64,000 bases of DNA, from positions 358,463-422,462 of the forward strand of contig NW_001799533.1 of assembly GCF_000165425.1 (NCBI RefSeq), read 5' to 3'. The position numbers were made by a program, and so were the translations under genes. The notes beneath the pieces are model-generated. The model did not search any database. It was not told the origin of the DNA and saw nothing but the letters and a program-made list of their open reading frames with translations. Origin of the DNA: Paramecium tetraurelia (Eukaryota > Ciliophora > Oligohymenophorea > Peniculida > Parameciidae). Shown piece after piece: positions 12,534 to 24,499 of the stretch. Numbering within the stretch: the first letter of the stretch is position 1; every line of letters starts with the position of its first letter.

Positions 12534-13410
12534 TCAAGCATTCTTTTTATTTTAAGTGCCTGTATTTCCCAATTTGATAGAAGATCCAATAAATTGAGCA
12601 GCTTCTTCAGTTTGCTTTAATCCATTCACCAATTTGTGTTTACGAGGATTATATGGTTCCACAGGTTTAACATCTTCTGAAGGCTTTCTCATTTAAGTAG
12701 TTAAAGGTTTTCCGTCGATGCGGACTCCAGTTCCTGTGAAGACTGTTTATTATTTTTAAGCCTAAAGCTCTTCTTGTTAGACCAAAGAACTAGACTTCTT
12801 AACTAAATTGGGTGGAGCATCGTTGAAGTCCTATTCAAACTCTAAAATATAATACTAATGGTTTCATGAAATCAATTTCAACGTCTGCTTCATTAATGCA
12901 AACAGCCTTAAGATTGTTGGTAGGTTCAACCTTCACAATGTCTATTAAGTAATTGGTGTTATGGAAATTTATAGAAATAGTTTCTCCTTCTGTCAGGCAG
13001 ATGAAATTTCTTAGATGATTCTCTAAAATAGCTCTTGGATCAGGTAAATCAATAAAAGCAGTTTCATGAGGCTAAATTCTAATTAACTTTCCTTAATCTA
13101 ATTTTTTTTCATGAGAAATAATAATATTGCACCCGTCAAAAAACCCCATGCTCTCCAACATCCAATCTGGTACTACGCATGTACCTTCTTCTGCTGTGAA
13201 TTCCAGAACACCTACATAAGTATATTTTTTATCATCCAAAGTAGATTAGAGTCTAAAAATCATTGGGCCTTGTTATTTCAAATGTAGCACTTATTATAAT
13301 GCAGATGCAGGAAGCAGAATCTTATTTCCTTGATTAAGATTTTTTTTTTGGAAAGTGGAGGCAGAATAGACTTCTAACATATTTTGATAACCTCTAAAAT
13401 TTCGATTCAT
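12534..13410 (-). CDS. UFD1: Ubiquitin fusion degradation protein 1
   Basis: 283 aa with one 25-nt intron at 12831-12855. The N-terminal double-psi beta-barrel domain reads through GNKILLPASALQQVL, TYVGVLEFTAEEGTCVVPDW and PRAILENHLRNFICLTEGE, all diagnostic of UFD1. The C-terminal part has the FTGTGVRIDGK block matching the family's p97/NPL4-binding tail. UFD1 with NPL4 recruits CDC48/p97 to ubiquitinated substrates in ER-associated and nuclear protein degradation. The length is normal and the start Met matches family N-termini (MNRNFRGYQNMLEVY). Confidence 0.93.
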
Positions 13411-13567
13411 TTTTTATAATTAATTATAATAAATAAATATCTTGATTCTTAAAGGGGTGAGAATTCGAAAGTATCAGTAGTTAATAATCATTCACATCAT
13501 TTAACCCAGTGTTAAGAGAAAAGTCATATTCCTAGATTTATTTAATATTAATATCATAAAAACAAAT

Positions 13568-14462
13568 TCAATATTGCTTAGATAATAATTATTACTAAAG
13601 AGCATAGTGTTTAATATTTAATTGATTATCTCTCTCCTGCAATTTATTTTAGTAATGGCCTCTAAGATCATCAGGCACGATGTCTTCCACTCCTTTACGA
13701 TTCTCACCTTTAAAATATAATTCGCATCCAATACCTGTTAATAGATTGTAACCACAATTAGCTCTATTATCTAAGTTTTATGCTCTTACTAGCTATCTAA
13801 CCTAAGTCATCTCATCTTGTCGTTTTAAGGCTTATCCCTACTCATTTTAAGCATACTCTAATGTCAAAGGGTTGTATGCTAATCCATTTAAATTTCTTTT
13901 GCCTTATGTAAATTACTCCTAATGGTATTGTCTTTTTAAATCATCCTGCTATTACTGATAATATATACTTTTTATTGATAAAGCTCATTTCTCTACCAAA
14001 TCATGCCTTCTCTCTCTAAATTAGCCAATCTTCGCGATTCATATTATAACTGTTTTTATTTATTTTAATATTCCCTTTGCAATTTGTCGTGAGTAGCAAA
14101 ATCCTTTAAAAATCGTTCTTATTCTACAAGATGAACTTGAAAATTACCCTATTAAAATAATGTAGTATTTGGAGCTGGACTATGTAATAGTGCTTTCATG
14201 TCTTCTTTTTATGGTGTGTCAAATTCTTCAAACTTTAAATAAGAGTTTACATCTTGATTGCATTATAGCTTATTATGAATTGACTTCCTTTAAATAGTCC
14301 TAAATCATTAACAACATCAATTACTCTTTCTGCCCTAGTTCTTGGTTATTGGTTATGATAGGCTTGCTGATTCTGAGGTTTGAATATTCCAGCCCCATAA
14401 CTCTAAGAAGTAGGTTAGTAAATATCTCTAGGGTTGTAATCCTATTGTTAAGAGAAGAGCAT
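13568..14462 (-). CDS. Coiled-coil protein, possibly ciliary
   Basis: Starts MLFSQQQDYNPRDIYQPTSQ, followed by a central Gln/Arg/Lys coiled coil (LQYESRRLANLEREGMIWQR) and a conserved-looking C-terminal block (NCGYNLLTGIGCELYFKGEN) before the stop at 13568. One 20-nt intron lies after NELYQQK. Another net frame change of 2 mod 3 is needed between about residues 45 and 65, where several short introns are possible. Expected length is about 280 aa. The arrangement resembles cytoskeletal or axonemal proteins of ciliates, but I cannot name the family. Confidence 0.7.
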
Positions 14463-14507
14463 AAGTTATTAAAATTAATATATAAAGTATTCATTTTTAA
14501 TTAATCA

Positions 14508-15060
14508 TCACAAAAATAAATTGTAAATATAAAATATTATCATTTCATATTAGGTTGATATGAAAAGGGTCTAACTATTTTATTACTATGGGTTAACATA
14601 GAGTGAACTATTTGTTTTTCTTAATTGAGTATGTTTCTTCTAATATTTGATGTTAATTTATTACTAATAAGTTCTATTATTTATGATTTATGAAGGATCA
14701 TTCTTTATCAAATTAGGATCCATGTATGAGTAATAAACATAATACTCATTCTAAGATAGAGGTAAACTAAAATATTTCACACATAGTCTTATTATATAAT
14801 TAAAGTTGCATCAAATAAGTATACTTTGTTGAGTATTAATCTTATCTTGAATATCACCTATTAATATAAATTGCCTCATTTATCATTTAGAAATCCAATT
14901 CAAATAAGTCTAAAAATTGGCTAATTGAGGCTTCCAATCAATTTCTTAATTTCATTGTCTCATAATTTCGACTATGATTTGCTTCTAGATTGAAGTATTA
15001 AATAGAGAAGTGATTTAGCCAATACAATATTTATAATATTAATAAGTGCCATTAAAATTT
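14508..15060 (-). pseudogene. Gene relic with three in-frame TGA codons
   Basis: On the minus strand one frame carries protein-like sequence for about 150 codons: NQEIDWKPQLANFQTYLNWI, then MRQFILIGDIQDKINTQQSI, then LCVKYFSLPLSQNEYYVYYS and MDPNLIKNDPSQIINNRTYQ. It is broken by TGA three times, near 14955, 14885 and 14815, and no GTA...TAG intron removes all of them without changing frame. The 5' end is unclear. Most simply this is a decayed gene, as expected for a lost duplicate after Paramecium whole-genome duplications. Alternatively it is a real gene with introns I have not found. Its 3' end lies 45 bp from the next gene. Confidence 0.4.
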
Positions 15061-15093
15061 GAATAAAAAATAATAAACCCTCGAAATTTAACC

Positions 15094-15928
15094 TCAAATT
15101 TTAATCAATGTATTTATATAAGCATATCTCGAAAACACAACAAACAGCTTTCTATACCATACAAATTACGAATGGTGAATTTACATTGACCTCCATGCCT
15201 TTAAGATATTTAGATTCACCATGAGATTATCATTAAGGATAGAAGAGACGAAGAAGTCTAAAATTGAACTATATTTTCTTAATATATTTGTTGTCTCCAA
15301 CGCAAACACCTTTAACCCTTCTGGTCTTTTCATACTAGATATTGCTTTATAACATGCGATATGATTTAAATGCCCTGAAATACCTTTGTTATCAAAAGTT
15401 ATCACTCCCTTAATATTATTTTCTGCAATATATCTAAATTATAAGCCATCTATTCTTACTCTTCTACTATTTTTTATATTTTTTCTATTGGCCACATAAC
15501 ACTCATTGAGTCTTATAATTGTTCATCATTTATTATGGTTACCTACAAATCAATATTTAATAGATACTTTATTTATGCTTAGGTATTTACAACACTTTTC
15601 TAATTCTGCTTCTCTTATTTTCCCAATTTTATTAGCATTTCCATTCGATAAACATATTAAATGAGCTTCGTAATTGTTATCATTTAAATAAGTAATTGTA
15701 GGTAAAAAAAACATGGCTTCATCATCAGGATGAGCAGTGACTAATAAAACTGGTTTTTTTTCCTTATCTAATTACTATTACCATTACTTCTTTTTCATTT
15801 TACTATCTCCTTGATTTAATATATAGAAGTATAAAAATTGTAATGAAGTTCGATATTATTAATCCATATTTTAAAATAAACAGCAAATCATCATCAACTA
15901 TCTCTTCAATTATATCAAAAAGTTCCAT
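15094..15928 (-). CDS. PIGL: N-acetylglucosaminyl-phosphatidylinositol de-N-acetylase
   Basis: 252 aa after removal of introns 15434-15459 (26 nt), 15543-15567 (25 nt) and a 25-nt one near the 5' end. The PIG-L signature is clear: VTAHPDDEAMFFLPT (zinc-binding HPDDE), the middle GVITFDNKGISGHLNH with a second His pair, and a C-terminal LFVVFSRYAYINTL. One N-terminal membrane segment (LLFILKYGLIISNFITIFIL) precedes the catalytic domain, as expected for the ER-anchored enzyme. It performs the second step of GPI-anchor synthesis, de-N-acetylating GlcNAc-PI. Paramecium surface antigens are GPI-anchored, so the gene fits the organism. Confidence 0.93.
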
Positions 15929-16085
15929 AAAGTTAAAAATTATTAAAATTAAAATAAGAAGAAAATATGCTTATTCACATACATCAGATAATATAAAAAG
16001 AAAATATGTCAATCTCTAATACTAGTTTTTTGTTAAAATTAAGAATATTTATTGTAACAAATATATATATTATTGATGTATAAAC

Positions 16086-16825
16086 TCATTTTGTTTATTT
16101 ATTTGTGTCATTTAGATTCTCAAGCATGCTTTTTATATTGTGTTAGCTTTTATCTAAGGTTATCTTGCTTGCGATATAGTCCTTTTTTAATTCTTTAATA
16201 AGTTCTATGGATTGTTCATTAAAATCAATAATCCTTGGATTTTTTGATAAATCAGTATATTCCTCTGAGAATTATACTTTGTTTTCATGCTAAAATGATT
16301 GATATTAATAATACTTCTTCTAGACGATTAAATACTATAGATGCTCTATCTCTTAATTCTTCAATATCTTAAATTAGACCCAATTCTTTAGCTGAATTTT
16401 TGTTAAGTTTTCTTTTAGAAATTGCATATTTTTCTAACAATTTATGAGCTTTAATTAATTCTTGGATGATGAGTTAATTTTTGTCTCTAATTTATTTTAA
16501 TTACCCTCCCATTGATTATTCTAACTATTCAAAGATATATTAAAGTAATTACTTAAACAACATAGCCTTGAAACTCTCCAACATTTTAAACTTGGTTTGG
16601 TTTAGATTTATCTTAACCGGTTTTTTAAAATATGGCTTAAGTAAGGTGTGTTTTGTTTTATTCTAATTTACCTTTGAGTGCTTCCAATTCAGCAGATGTA
16701 GTGTTTTAATGTTATTTTAAAGTTTCATTGATCTGTTGCATCTAAAACACTTCTCCATAAATGAATTATAAGTTATTCTAAGTTGTATTCTGGGGTTGAA
16801 GTGTTTGTTATTAAAAACTCAACAT
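16086..16825 (-). CDS. Coiled-coil protein of unknown function
   Basis: 228 aa from ATG 16823-16825 (MLSFQQQTLQPQNTTQNNLQ) to TGA at 16086-16088, with introns 16290-16314 (25 nt) and 16525-16552 (28 nt). The centre and C-terminus are amphipathic helix rich in Lys, Glu and Gln (KQIRDKNQLIIQELIKAHKL). The N-terminus is Gln/Asn/Thr-rich. The same frame stays open upstream of the chosen ATG, so the gene might begin further 5'. No family is recognised. Confidence 0.7.
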
Positions 16826-16839
16826 TAAATAATATTAAT

Positions 16840-17230
16840 AATAATTCAAATATTTAATTTTTGTAATGCTTTATTTATTATACTTCATGATCTATATCTC
16901 CTTTGAAAAGATAACATTACTCTTATTCCTAGGGGGTAGTTGATGAATCACCTATAACACTTTTGTGATTAAATTAAGTTTCAATTTTATAGATTTTTAA
17001 ACCTTCATCTTTTTGGACTTATATTTGCGTGTTAATATTTCAAGTTTTTCTTCTCCTTGCAATTTATCATCTAAGCAAATTGACCAACCGATTACTTTCC
17101 TTCGCATTGATAAATCTTATTATTCTAAATTATTCTGTTTTTCAATGTATTCAAAGCGCTTAGATTACTTAAGTCACTAGATTGAACATGCTTAAAATTG
17201 GGTGGAAGCCTTTCTAAAACATTAACAATA
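16840..17230 (-). CDS. Probable gene fragment, structure unresolved
   Basis: Two stretches look coding on the minus strand but in different frames. One, near 17160-16990, reads KRFEYIEKQNNLEQQDLSMR followed by VIGWSICLDDKLQGEEKLEI. The other, near 16990-16870, reads GLKIYKIETQFNHKSVIGDS followed by STTPQEQEQCYLFKGDIDHE. They are probably joined by an intron I could not place. Upstream (17230-17640) only TGA-broken scraps remain. It may be a short gene, a 5' extension of the neighbour at 16825, or a decaying copy. Confidence 0.35.
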
Positions 17231-17640
17231 ATTTAACATTTAAGGTATATATTTCCAAGGCCATTAATAAGAATATTAATTCTTATTATTAATATAGTTT
17301 GATCAAGCATAATTATTATTTTAGAGGATTTATTTTTTTTCTATTTCATCGCTAAGCAATCATGTAATAGAATAATTAAATCCCTATATTAAGTGATCTT
17401 TTCAATTCATTATTTTCTTTAATTCAATCATCATGTATGAAATTAATCATAATCTTCTTATCCAATATATTTGATCAAAATTTCCAAATATTTTAAAAAA
17501 TTCCATATTTACCTTTATATTACATAATTTGCTAAACAAAAATAGAATTGAAGGGTAGCCTAATATTATTTCCATTTTATCAAAAAGAAAATTAATATCA
17601 AATTTTATTATTATTTACTAAAGATATTTTATATTATATA

Positions 17641-18821
17641 TCACAATAGCATAATGAATTCATATGCAATTAATGGCTACTTATATTCTGGTTTTTTCAT
17701 TAATATTGCAATTTTATCTTTTGATTTCAAAACAATAGTTTTGTTGTTTACAATCCTTGTCCAAGTACCAAGAATAATCTAATAAATTGATTTGATTGTT
17801 ACCTCATCATTATTTTTGGTCTATTCCTCATCCCTATAAATAAATATCCCATTTGGGCTTTTATTTTATAACTTAAAAATGTATTCATAATTATTATTTT
17901 CATCCCCAGGCTTTGCTTCTTCTTATTGTTAGGAATTATCAATGCAGGTGTAAAATATTCTAAAATAAGACTGATATATACTCTTGTTATTATGGTTAAT
18001 GTTATTCTGTTGGTTTATCAATTTTAATTTTTTTTTATGGTACTTCGAAATTATCGCTATCAAATTTTTATTTTTATTTTCTAATGCATGTTATAGTTGC
18101 ATGATCTCTAGAAATAGTTTACACCTGCTAAACTTCCATCTACAATTTTCTATAATATTCTCTGCCAAATTTAAACACTTCCAACTCATTACTTTCATTA
18201 TTCGTAAATTGTAACTCAATTACTTCTATTGTATTTATGATATTCATTCTAAACTATTGTTTAATGTGGTCCTCTGCAATCAACTTTAATTAGATCTTTC
18301 CTTGGGATTGATTACCTAATTTTTATTTTTCTTCATACTTTGAACTATCTGATCATCATCAATCTACGTTTCTTCTACATGGGTTGTAACATTCTTTTAT
18401 TTCTCAACTGTACTCGTCTAAGCAAGAGCCAAACTTGTTATTAAATGATTGTTCAATTGCTGACTAAGTCGATCCAAAGCCTATGATTTATCTTTGATAT
18501 CATTGTAAACACTCCCAAAAGGCAATTTGGATAGAATTGTATTAATACTATATTTTATATTAAATTAATACTATGAGTTGCGTTCTGGTAATTTGGAGAG
18601 TAATTGAGAAGACTCTGTCAATTCCTTTTTAATCTAGCCTTGCAATTGGACATTGATTCTACAATATACGCAAACCATTACTGGAAATCCTTCTATTCTA
18701 ATTTCTATAATTATTCTTAAAGAGATGACAATTTAAGTCTAAAGAATTTGACCTCTTCACCATTTTCTTCGTGTGCTTTAGCCAAATCAACAGCTGTCTA
18801 CACCAACCCAAAGAGATCCAT
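17641..18821 (-). CDS. Protein with MLKL/HeLo-like N-terminal helical bundle
   Basis: Starts MDLFGLVQTAVDLAKAHEEN. Introns of 23, 24, 32 and 22 nt give a continuous 359-aa protein ending MLL before TGA at 17641-17643; if a 27-nt GTG intron (17618-17644) is used it would extend further. The first 130 residues have the layout of the MLKL/HeLo four-helix bundle: a helix with VKFFRLKLSSLQEQLQKLE, a helix with ESSQLLSKLPERNSYINTIL, then FGSVYNDIKDKSQALDRLSQ and LNNHLITSLALAQ. The rest is a Gln/Lys-rich linker and an alpha/beta C-terminus (IKSIYQIILGTWTRIVNNKT). The fold assignment is by eye only. No kinase domain is present. Confidence 0.65.
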
Positions 18822-19499
18822 TTTCTGATTAATTAATTATATTTTAAATTCTCACTAAGAGTATTAGCTTATTGTGAAAGTGGTTCAATTTAATAATAAT
18901 TCTTATTTTTCTTTTTTAAGTATTTTATCAGAATTATGACATTTTCCATCACCTTCTAATGTTTTCAATGATGTTAATCCTCCGAATTCATAATCAATCT
19001 AAAAACCTTTAAATCAATCACCATTCAAAAGAAATATCAAAAAAAGTTTATGTTAGACATAAATTTGAAGATAAATTCTGCTTCTTATTAAAATCAATTC
19101 AATTTTTGGAATGCAGGTTCAATAATATTAGAATATTAATAACAATATCCTAATTTTATAGACCCCCCTGAGTCTAAATTTTAGTTAAAATTATCTAAAA
19201 GAAATCTAGAATTCATAACTCATTGAATTAAGTCGGAAATTATAAAAAAAAGAAAGTATTTTAAGGTTTTAAAGTCAGATTAAAAATATAAATATTCATA
19301 AAATGAATTAGGTACAAGAGGGTCTCTAATTTGATTGATACGATTATTTACTCAAGTCTTAAAACAACAAGTATCTTTAGTGTTTTTCAAATAATTATAT
19401 ATGAAAATTTGTATTACAGAATATTAAGTTGTTTAAGAATTTATAAGATTATTGATCAGGATTATTGTATTGAAATATTAATTATTTATAATAAAATAA
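18822..19499. other. Stretch without a firm gene; minus-strand coding relic
   Basis: About 680 bp. On the minus strand near 18885-18985 a short frame reads YEFGGLTSLKTLEGDGKCHN and then SDKILKKEKQELLLN before TGA. It looks coding but has TGA immediately upstream and no start, so it is probably a relic or an isolated exon. The 19030-19499 part is AT-rich, with nothing I can support. Confidence 0.4.
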
Positions 19500-20346
19500 A
19501 TGGATTAATAGCAATTTGACTCTGAATTGCAAACTTATTTTCTACATATTAAACATGAAATCAAATAGGAACATATAGAATATTTGAAAAAGCATCCAGA
19601 GTTAAATTAAATATTAAATGACTTCACAAGTTAGATAATATTAGAAAAAGTAACTCTTCCATTTTATTTCAGCCAGATAATGTTTATCAATATGCTAAAG
19701 AATATTTCAGTTTCTTCAATTAAGAAAAAGATCTGAAGACTTGTAAGCCATTACTATTTTCAGGAGCAAGTGGAGTTGGAAAAGTAATTAAGTTATAAAT
19801 TTTACTTAATAGGGAACCTTATTATAGATGCTATTTAAATAATATCCACAATAATTTGTGTTTAGTGTGAGTTACACAACAAGAGCACCAAGACCAGGTG
19901 AAGTTCATGGATAACACTATTATTTTGTTAGCAAAGAAGAATTTTAGAAAGAAATCGAAAAGAAGGCTTTTTTGGAATATTGTGAAGTTCATGGTAATTA
20001 TTATGGAACTCATTTGGCTCAAGTCTAAAAAGTTATGAAGCAAGGATAAGTTTGTGTTATTGAAATTGATGTCTAAGGAGCTGAAAAGATTAGTAAATCA
20101 ATGCCTAATCAATGTAATTATATTTTCATTAATGCTCCCTCCAATGAAGAATTGAGAAAGAGATTGACTGGAAGGGGAACAGAAACAGAAGAAGTAATTG
20201 AAAAAAGAATGAAAAATGCTGAAAAAGAGATAGAGAAAGCTCATTCATTAGGATTCTATAATGAAATATTAAATGATGATGTACAAAAAGCATTTAAGAA
20301 ACTCATTGACCTTCTCAAAACATTTTATGCCGATTTAAAATTATGA
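19500..20346 (+). CDS. RIIa-domain guanylate kinase fusion
   Basis: 264 aa with introns 19650-19672 (23 nt) and 19784-19812 (29 nt). Residues about 1-75 form an RIIa/AKB-like dimerisation-docking domain (YLKKHPELNQILNDFTSQII, then LEKPDNVYQYAKEYFSFF). The rest is a full guanylate kinase: P-loop LLFSGASGVGKGTLL (the 29-nt intron falls exactly after its GK), GMP-binding SYTTRAPRPGEVHGQHYYFV, EIDVQGA, and lid region RLTGRGTETEEVIEKRM. The kinase converts GMP to GDP with ATP. The RIIa part, typical of proteins that bind amphipathic helices on AKAPs and radial spokes, suggests tethering in cilia. The start was chosen as the first in-frame ATG. Confidence 0.9.
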
Positions 20347-20949
20347 TATGAAATATAGAATATTCAAAAAATATACAAAACAAAATGTTTATATTCTTTT
20401 ATTTCTATTAAATTTTTATCTTTACATTAATATGTTTTTGGAAGGCTCATTTCTTTTCGAAGATAAATAAAGTAAATACTTGACATATATTATATAAAAT
20501 ATATTATTAAAAGAATATAATTTTGGTAACCAAATTGATATTTCCAAAGAAACAATAATAAATTAATACTAACTTAAACTATCTATTAAATTTAATAACA
20601 AACAACTAAATTTCACACATTTTTGATATCCAACTCTTCTATTTCATGAATATTTTAGCAACTTTTAGTTGAAATGTTTAGAACCTTATAATATCTTTCT
20701 AAAATTGAAATGAATCCACTAACATTTGTTTCATAAATTTGAAGTTGGAATATTTTCATTAATGTATTGATTTATAATTAAACTAAATGCAACTTATTCA
20801 CAAAGTAGATGAACAAACACAAATAGATTAAAATAAACTTTTATTAAAGACTGATTAAGGAATTTAAGAATAATGACTAAAAGCAAATATTAAGAATCTT
20901 GATTATTTTCTGAAACTTGGATGTTTATTTTGTTGATATTTAATTTAAC
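20347..20949. other. Convergent intergenic stretch
   Basis: About 600 bp of AT-rich DNA between the 3' ends of the guanylate kinase and the CFAP96-like gene. I see no convincing coding frame, RNA gene or repeat. Confidence 0.5.
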
Positions 20950-21985
20950 TCAAAACACACGGTTATTAAGTTCTCTTTTAAGATTATAAGGGAAACAGGA
21001 GATACTTGGAGTAGGTCTCACTATATCCATAAGGTGATTAGGTCTTAATTTATTTTTTGACATTACTTAAATGGTTCTTTACCTTTCACGAAATCTCTTC
21101 TTTATGTTGGTTTAAGAGGATCACCTTTATACTCTGGATACTTGCCTAAACAGCCAGTTTCTCCGCTTTTAGTAGGGTTAGATGGTTTGAATGGAGCTTC
21201 GTGCTTCATAATAATGGGTTGAAATTCCTTGACTTAAGTTGGCTATTGGAATTGTTAATAAAAGAACACTTACTTTGGGAAGGTTTGTTTCTCCATAAAC
21301 CTACTTATCAGAGCTAAAATTATCAGTAGTAACAATTGTGCTTTTAAAGGGTTACTTATCTTTTAATAGTTTCTATTCATTAAATATTCTCTCTCTCTCA
21401 AATTATTGATATCTATTGTATTCATCCTTCTCATGCTTTGGAAATTGATCTAAGGCCTTGCTTGAAGGATTAGTTGTTATGTTTTTTGGTCCGATGTGTA
21501 CCCTGTTATCAGGTCCCTTATGATTGTTTGGTCCTTTTGGTATTTCATAATCAGCCATATGACGATATGAGCTACCTATCACCTCTTTATATCCTGAAGG
21601 AGGGATGAAATTCTTTTTGTCGTCTGAAGAATATTTCCTTTTTTCTTCTAACTCTTGAATTCTGATCCTTCTTTCTGGATCTAGATATTTATCACCTATC
21701 GTTGTGAACCCTAGCAGACTAAAATATGACGACTTTATTTTCCCCTGTTTAGGAGCAGTTATTTTAATGTTTGAGGGAGAAGTAATCGGTTTCCCTTAAT
21801 CATTTCTGGGGGCTATTTATATAATGTAATGTAAAACGTCTTGGTTTGTTATCATAACTATTATCACCCATCCCAAGTGGAACAGGGGAAGAAAACAATC
21901 CAAATCTTTATATTGAGGCTAATTTCTCAGTTTCTGCCAAGGCTTTTTTACCTAATTCTCTTAAAGTAGCTTCTTTGTCAGCCAT
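20950..21985 (-). CDS. CFAP96 (C4orf47)-like ciliary protein
   Basis: 318 aa after removal of introns of 25 nt (begins GTT), 31 nt and 23 nt; the spliced length is an exact multiple of three. The protein has the features of the C4orf47/CFAP96 family: an early RFGLFSSPVPLGMGD block, FTTIGDKYLDP, many Gly/Pro/Lys turns (EIPKGPNNHKGPDNRVHIGP), and C-terminal repeated PFKPS.P-type motifs (HEAPFKPSNPTKSGETGCLG). Family members associate with centrioles and axonemal microtubules. The start MADKEATLRELGKKALAETE is the first ATG. Assignment rests on motif order; I could not align it. Confidence 0.75.
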
Positions 21986-22722
21986 AATAATTTTTATTCT
22001 TATAAATATTTTGATTAACTAGTATTGGATTAAATGAGACCGATTTAATATAAAGCGTTAGTGTTATTAAGAAATGATGTTTAAGAAACATTTATTGATG
22101 GTTACTAAAATTGTATAGCATCTTTGAATATATACTTATTTATTTAATTGATATCATATGTATACTAAACATATGAGAGAGATATCTTATTTAAATATTT
22201 ACTTTATCCCTCTTAGCTTTAGAATATGATATAAATAATTTGAAGTTATCTTTGATTATAAAAATAACTAATATATGAATATTTATCTATGATATTATGT
22301 ATACCTCTAATAAGATCGCATATAAAATCATATTACAATTGTTCTAATGCAAAGTTTATGTCTTTATAAATTGATTTTTACATATTTACAAAATGTTAAA
22401 GAATTAATTTATTACCTAAAATTTTAAAAAGAATTTTGTAAAATAAATCCTAGCAAATTAATGATAAAATGATTTGAAATACAAAATAATTGAGATTGAT
22501 CTCCGAAACAATCATTACAAACAGATATAAGAGTACATCTTTAAGGTTTTATATAATTAAATTAACTCTTCCTAGTGTAATTATTTTTTGTTAGATAAGA
22601 AAAGTATAAGCTAATATGTTTTAGTATGATTAAATTAATAAATAAGAAGCAGATGTATAAGAAAACAATTATATTGATGCTCTAATAATTTCTCATAGAG
22701 GTTTTTTATAATTTCAATAATA
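21986..22722. other. AT-rich intergenic stretch
   Basis: About 735 bp between the start of the CFAP96-like gene and the stop of SNRPD2. Composition is uniformly AT-rich, with short open frames on both strands only. No gene, RNA gene or repeat can be supported. Confidence 0.5.
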
Positions 22723-23055
22723 TCACTTAGGATTTCTTAAGATGTAAATCACGGAATCCCCTCTTAAAAACATCTTTGGAATAAATCTTTCTTTGTTTGT
22801 AGCATGAGCTTTCTTTCCCTTGTTTCCCTTGGGGATTTCTGTCCACATTTCAGTCACATTTTCAAGGATCTTTATTAATAATTAATATACCATATTCATA
22901 TGTCGATCGAATGCTTTAACTCTTCCTAATAGTTTTCTATTATTTCTAAGCTCTATTAGCACTTGTGTATTGTGACTCACTGTAATTGTCAACAAACCAA
23001 AAGGTCCTTTTTCCAATGTTTCCTCTTATGCAGTTCGCTTCTACGTTTCAGCCAT
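22723..23055 (-). CDS. SNRPD2: Small nuclear ribonucleoprotein Sm D2
   Basis: 103 aa with one very short 21-nt intron at 22870-22890. The two Sm motifs are plain: Sm1 in [20 protein letters not shown] with RHMNMILENV, and Sm2 in [17 protein letters not shown]. The [12 protein letters not shown] insertion between them is typical of Sm D2. Together with other Sm proteins it forms the ring on U1, U2, U4 and U5 snRNAs. It is the second spliceosome component in this window, after U1-C. Confidence 0.95.
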
Positions 23056-23242
23056 TTAAAATTAAATTAATTATAATAACAAAATTGGTTCATTCTGTAT
23101 TAATAGATTATAGATTCACATCTATATTTACCATATGGAAACTTGAAAATCTGTTGATCTAAAGGCTATACTTCAATCCTAGGTCTTTGGAACACTCAGT
23201 TGACTTTTATGAATAATTATCCATTCATATATTTAATAATTA
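23056..23242 (-). other. Short intergenic patch with coding-like composition
   Basis: Between the AGC kinase stop and the Sm D2 start, the segment 23110-23215 is markedly less AT-rich than ordinary intergenic DNA. It can be read on the minus strand as VFQRPRIEVQPLDQQIFKFP followed by YGKYRCESII. It has no start, and TGA lies directly upstream. It might be an extra kinase exon, a 3'UTR element or a small non-coding RNA; I cannot decide. Confidence 0.3.

Positions 23243-24499
<1,257 letters not shown>

Noticed and set aside
19331-19519. + strand ORF of 62 aa before the guanylate kinase
   Set aside because: AT-rich, hydrophobic and without motifs; it overlaps the real start of the RIIa-guanylate kinase in another frame.
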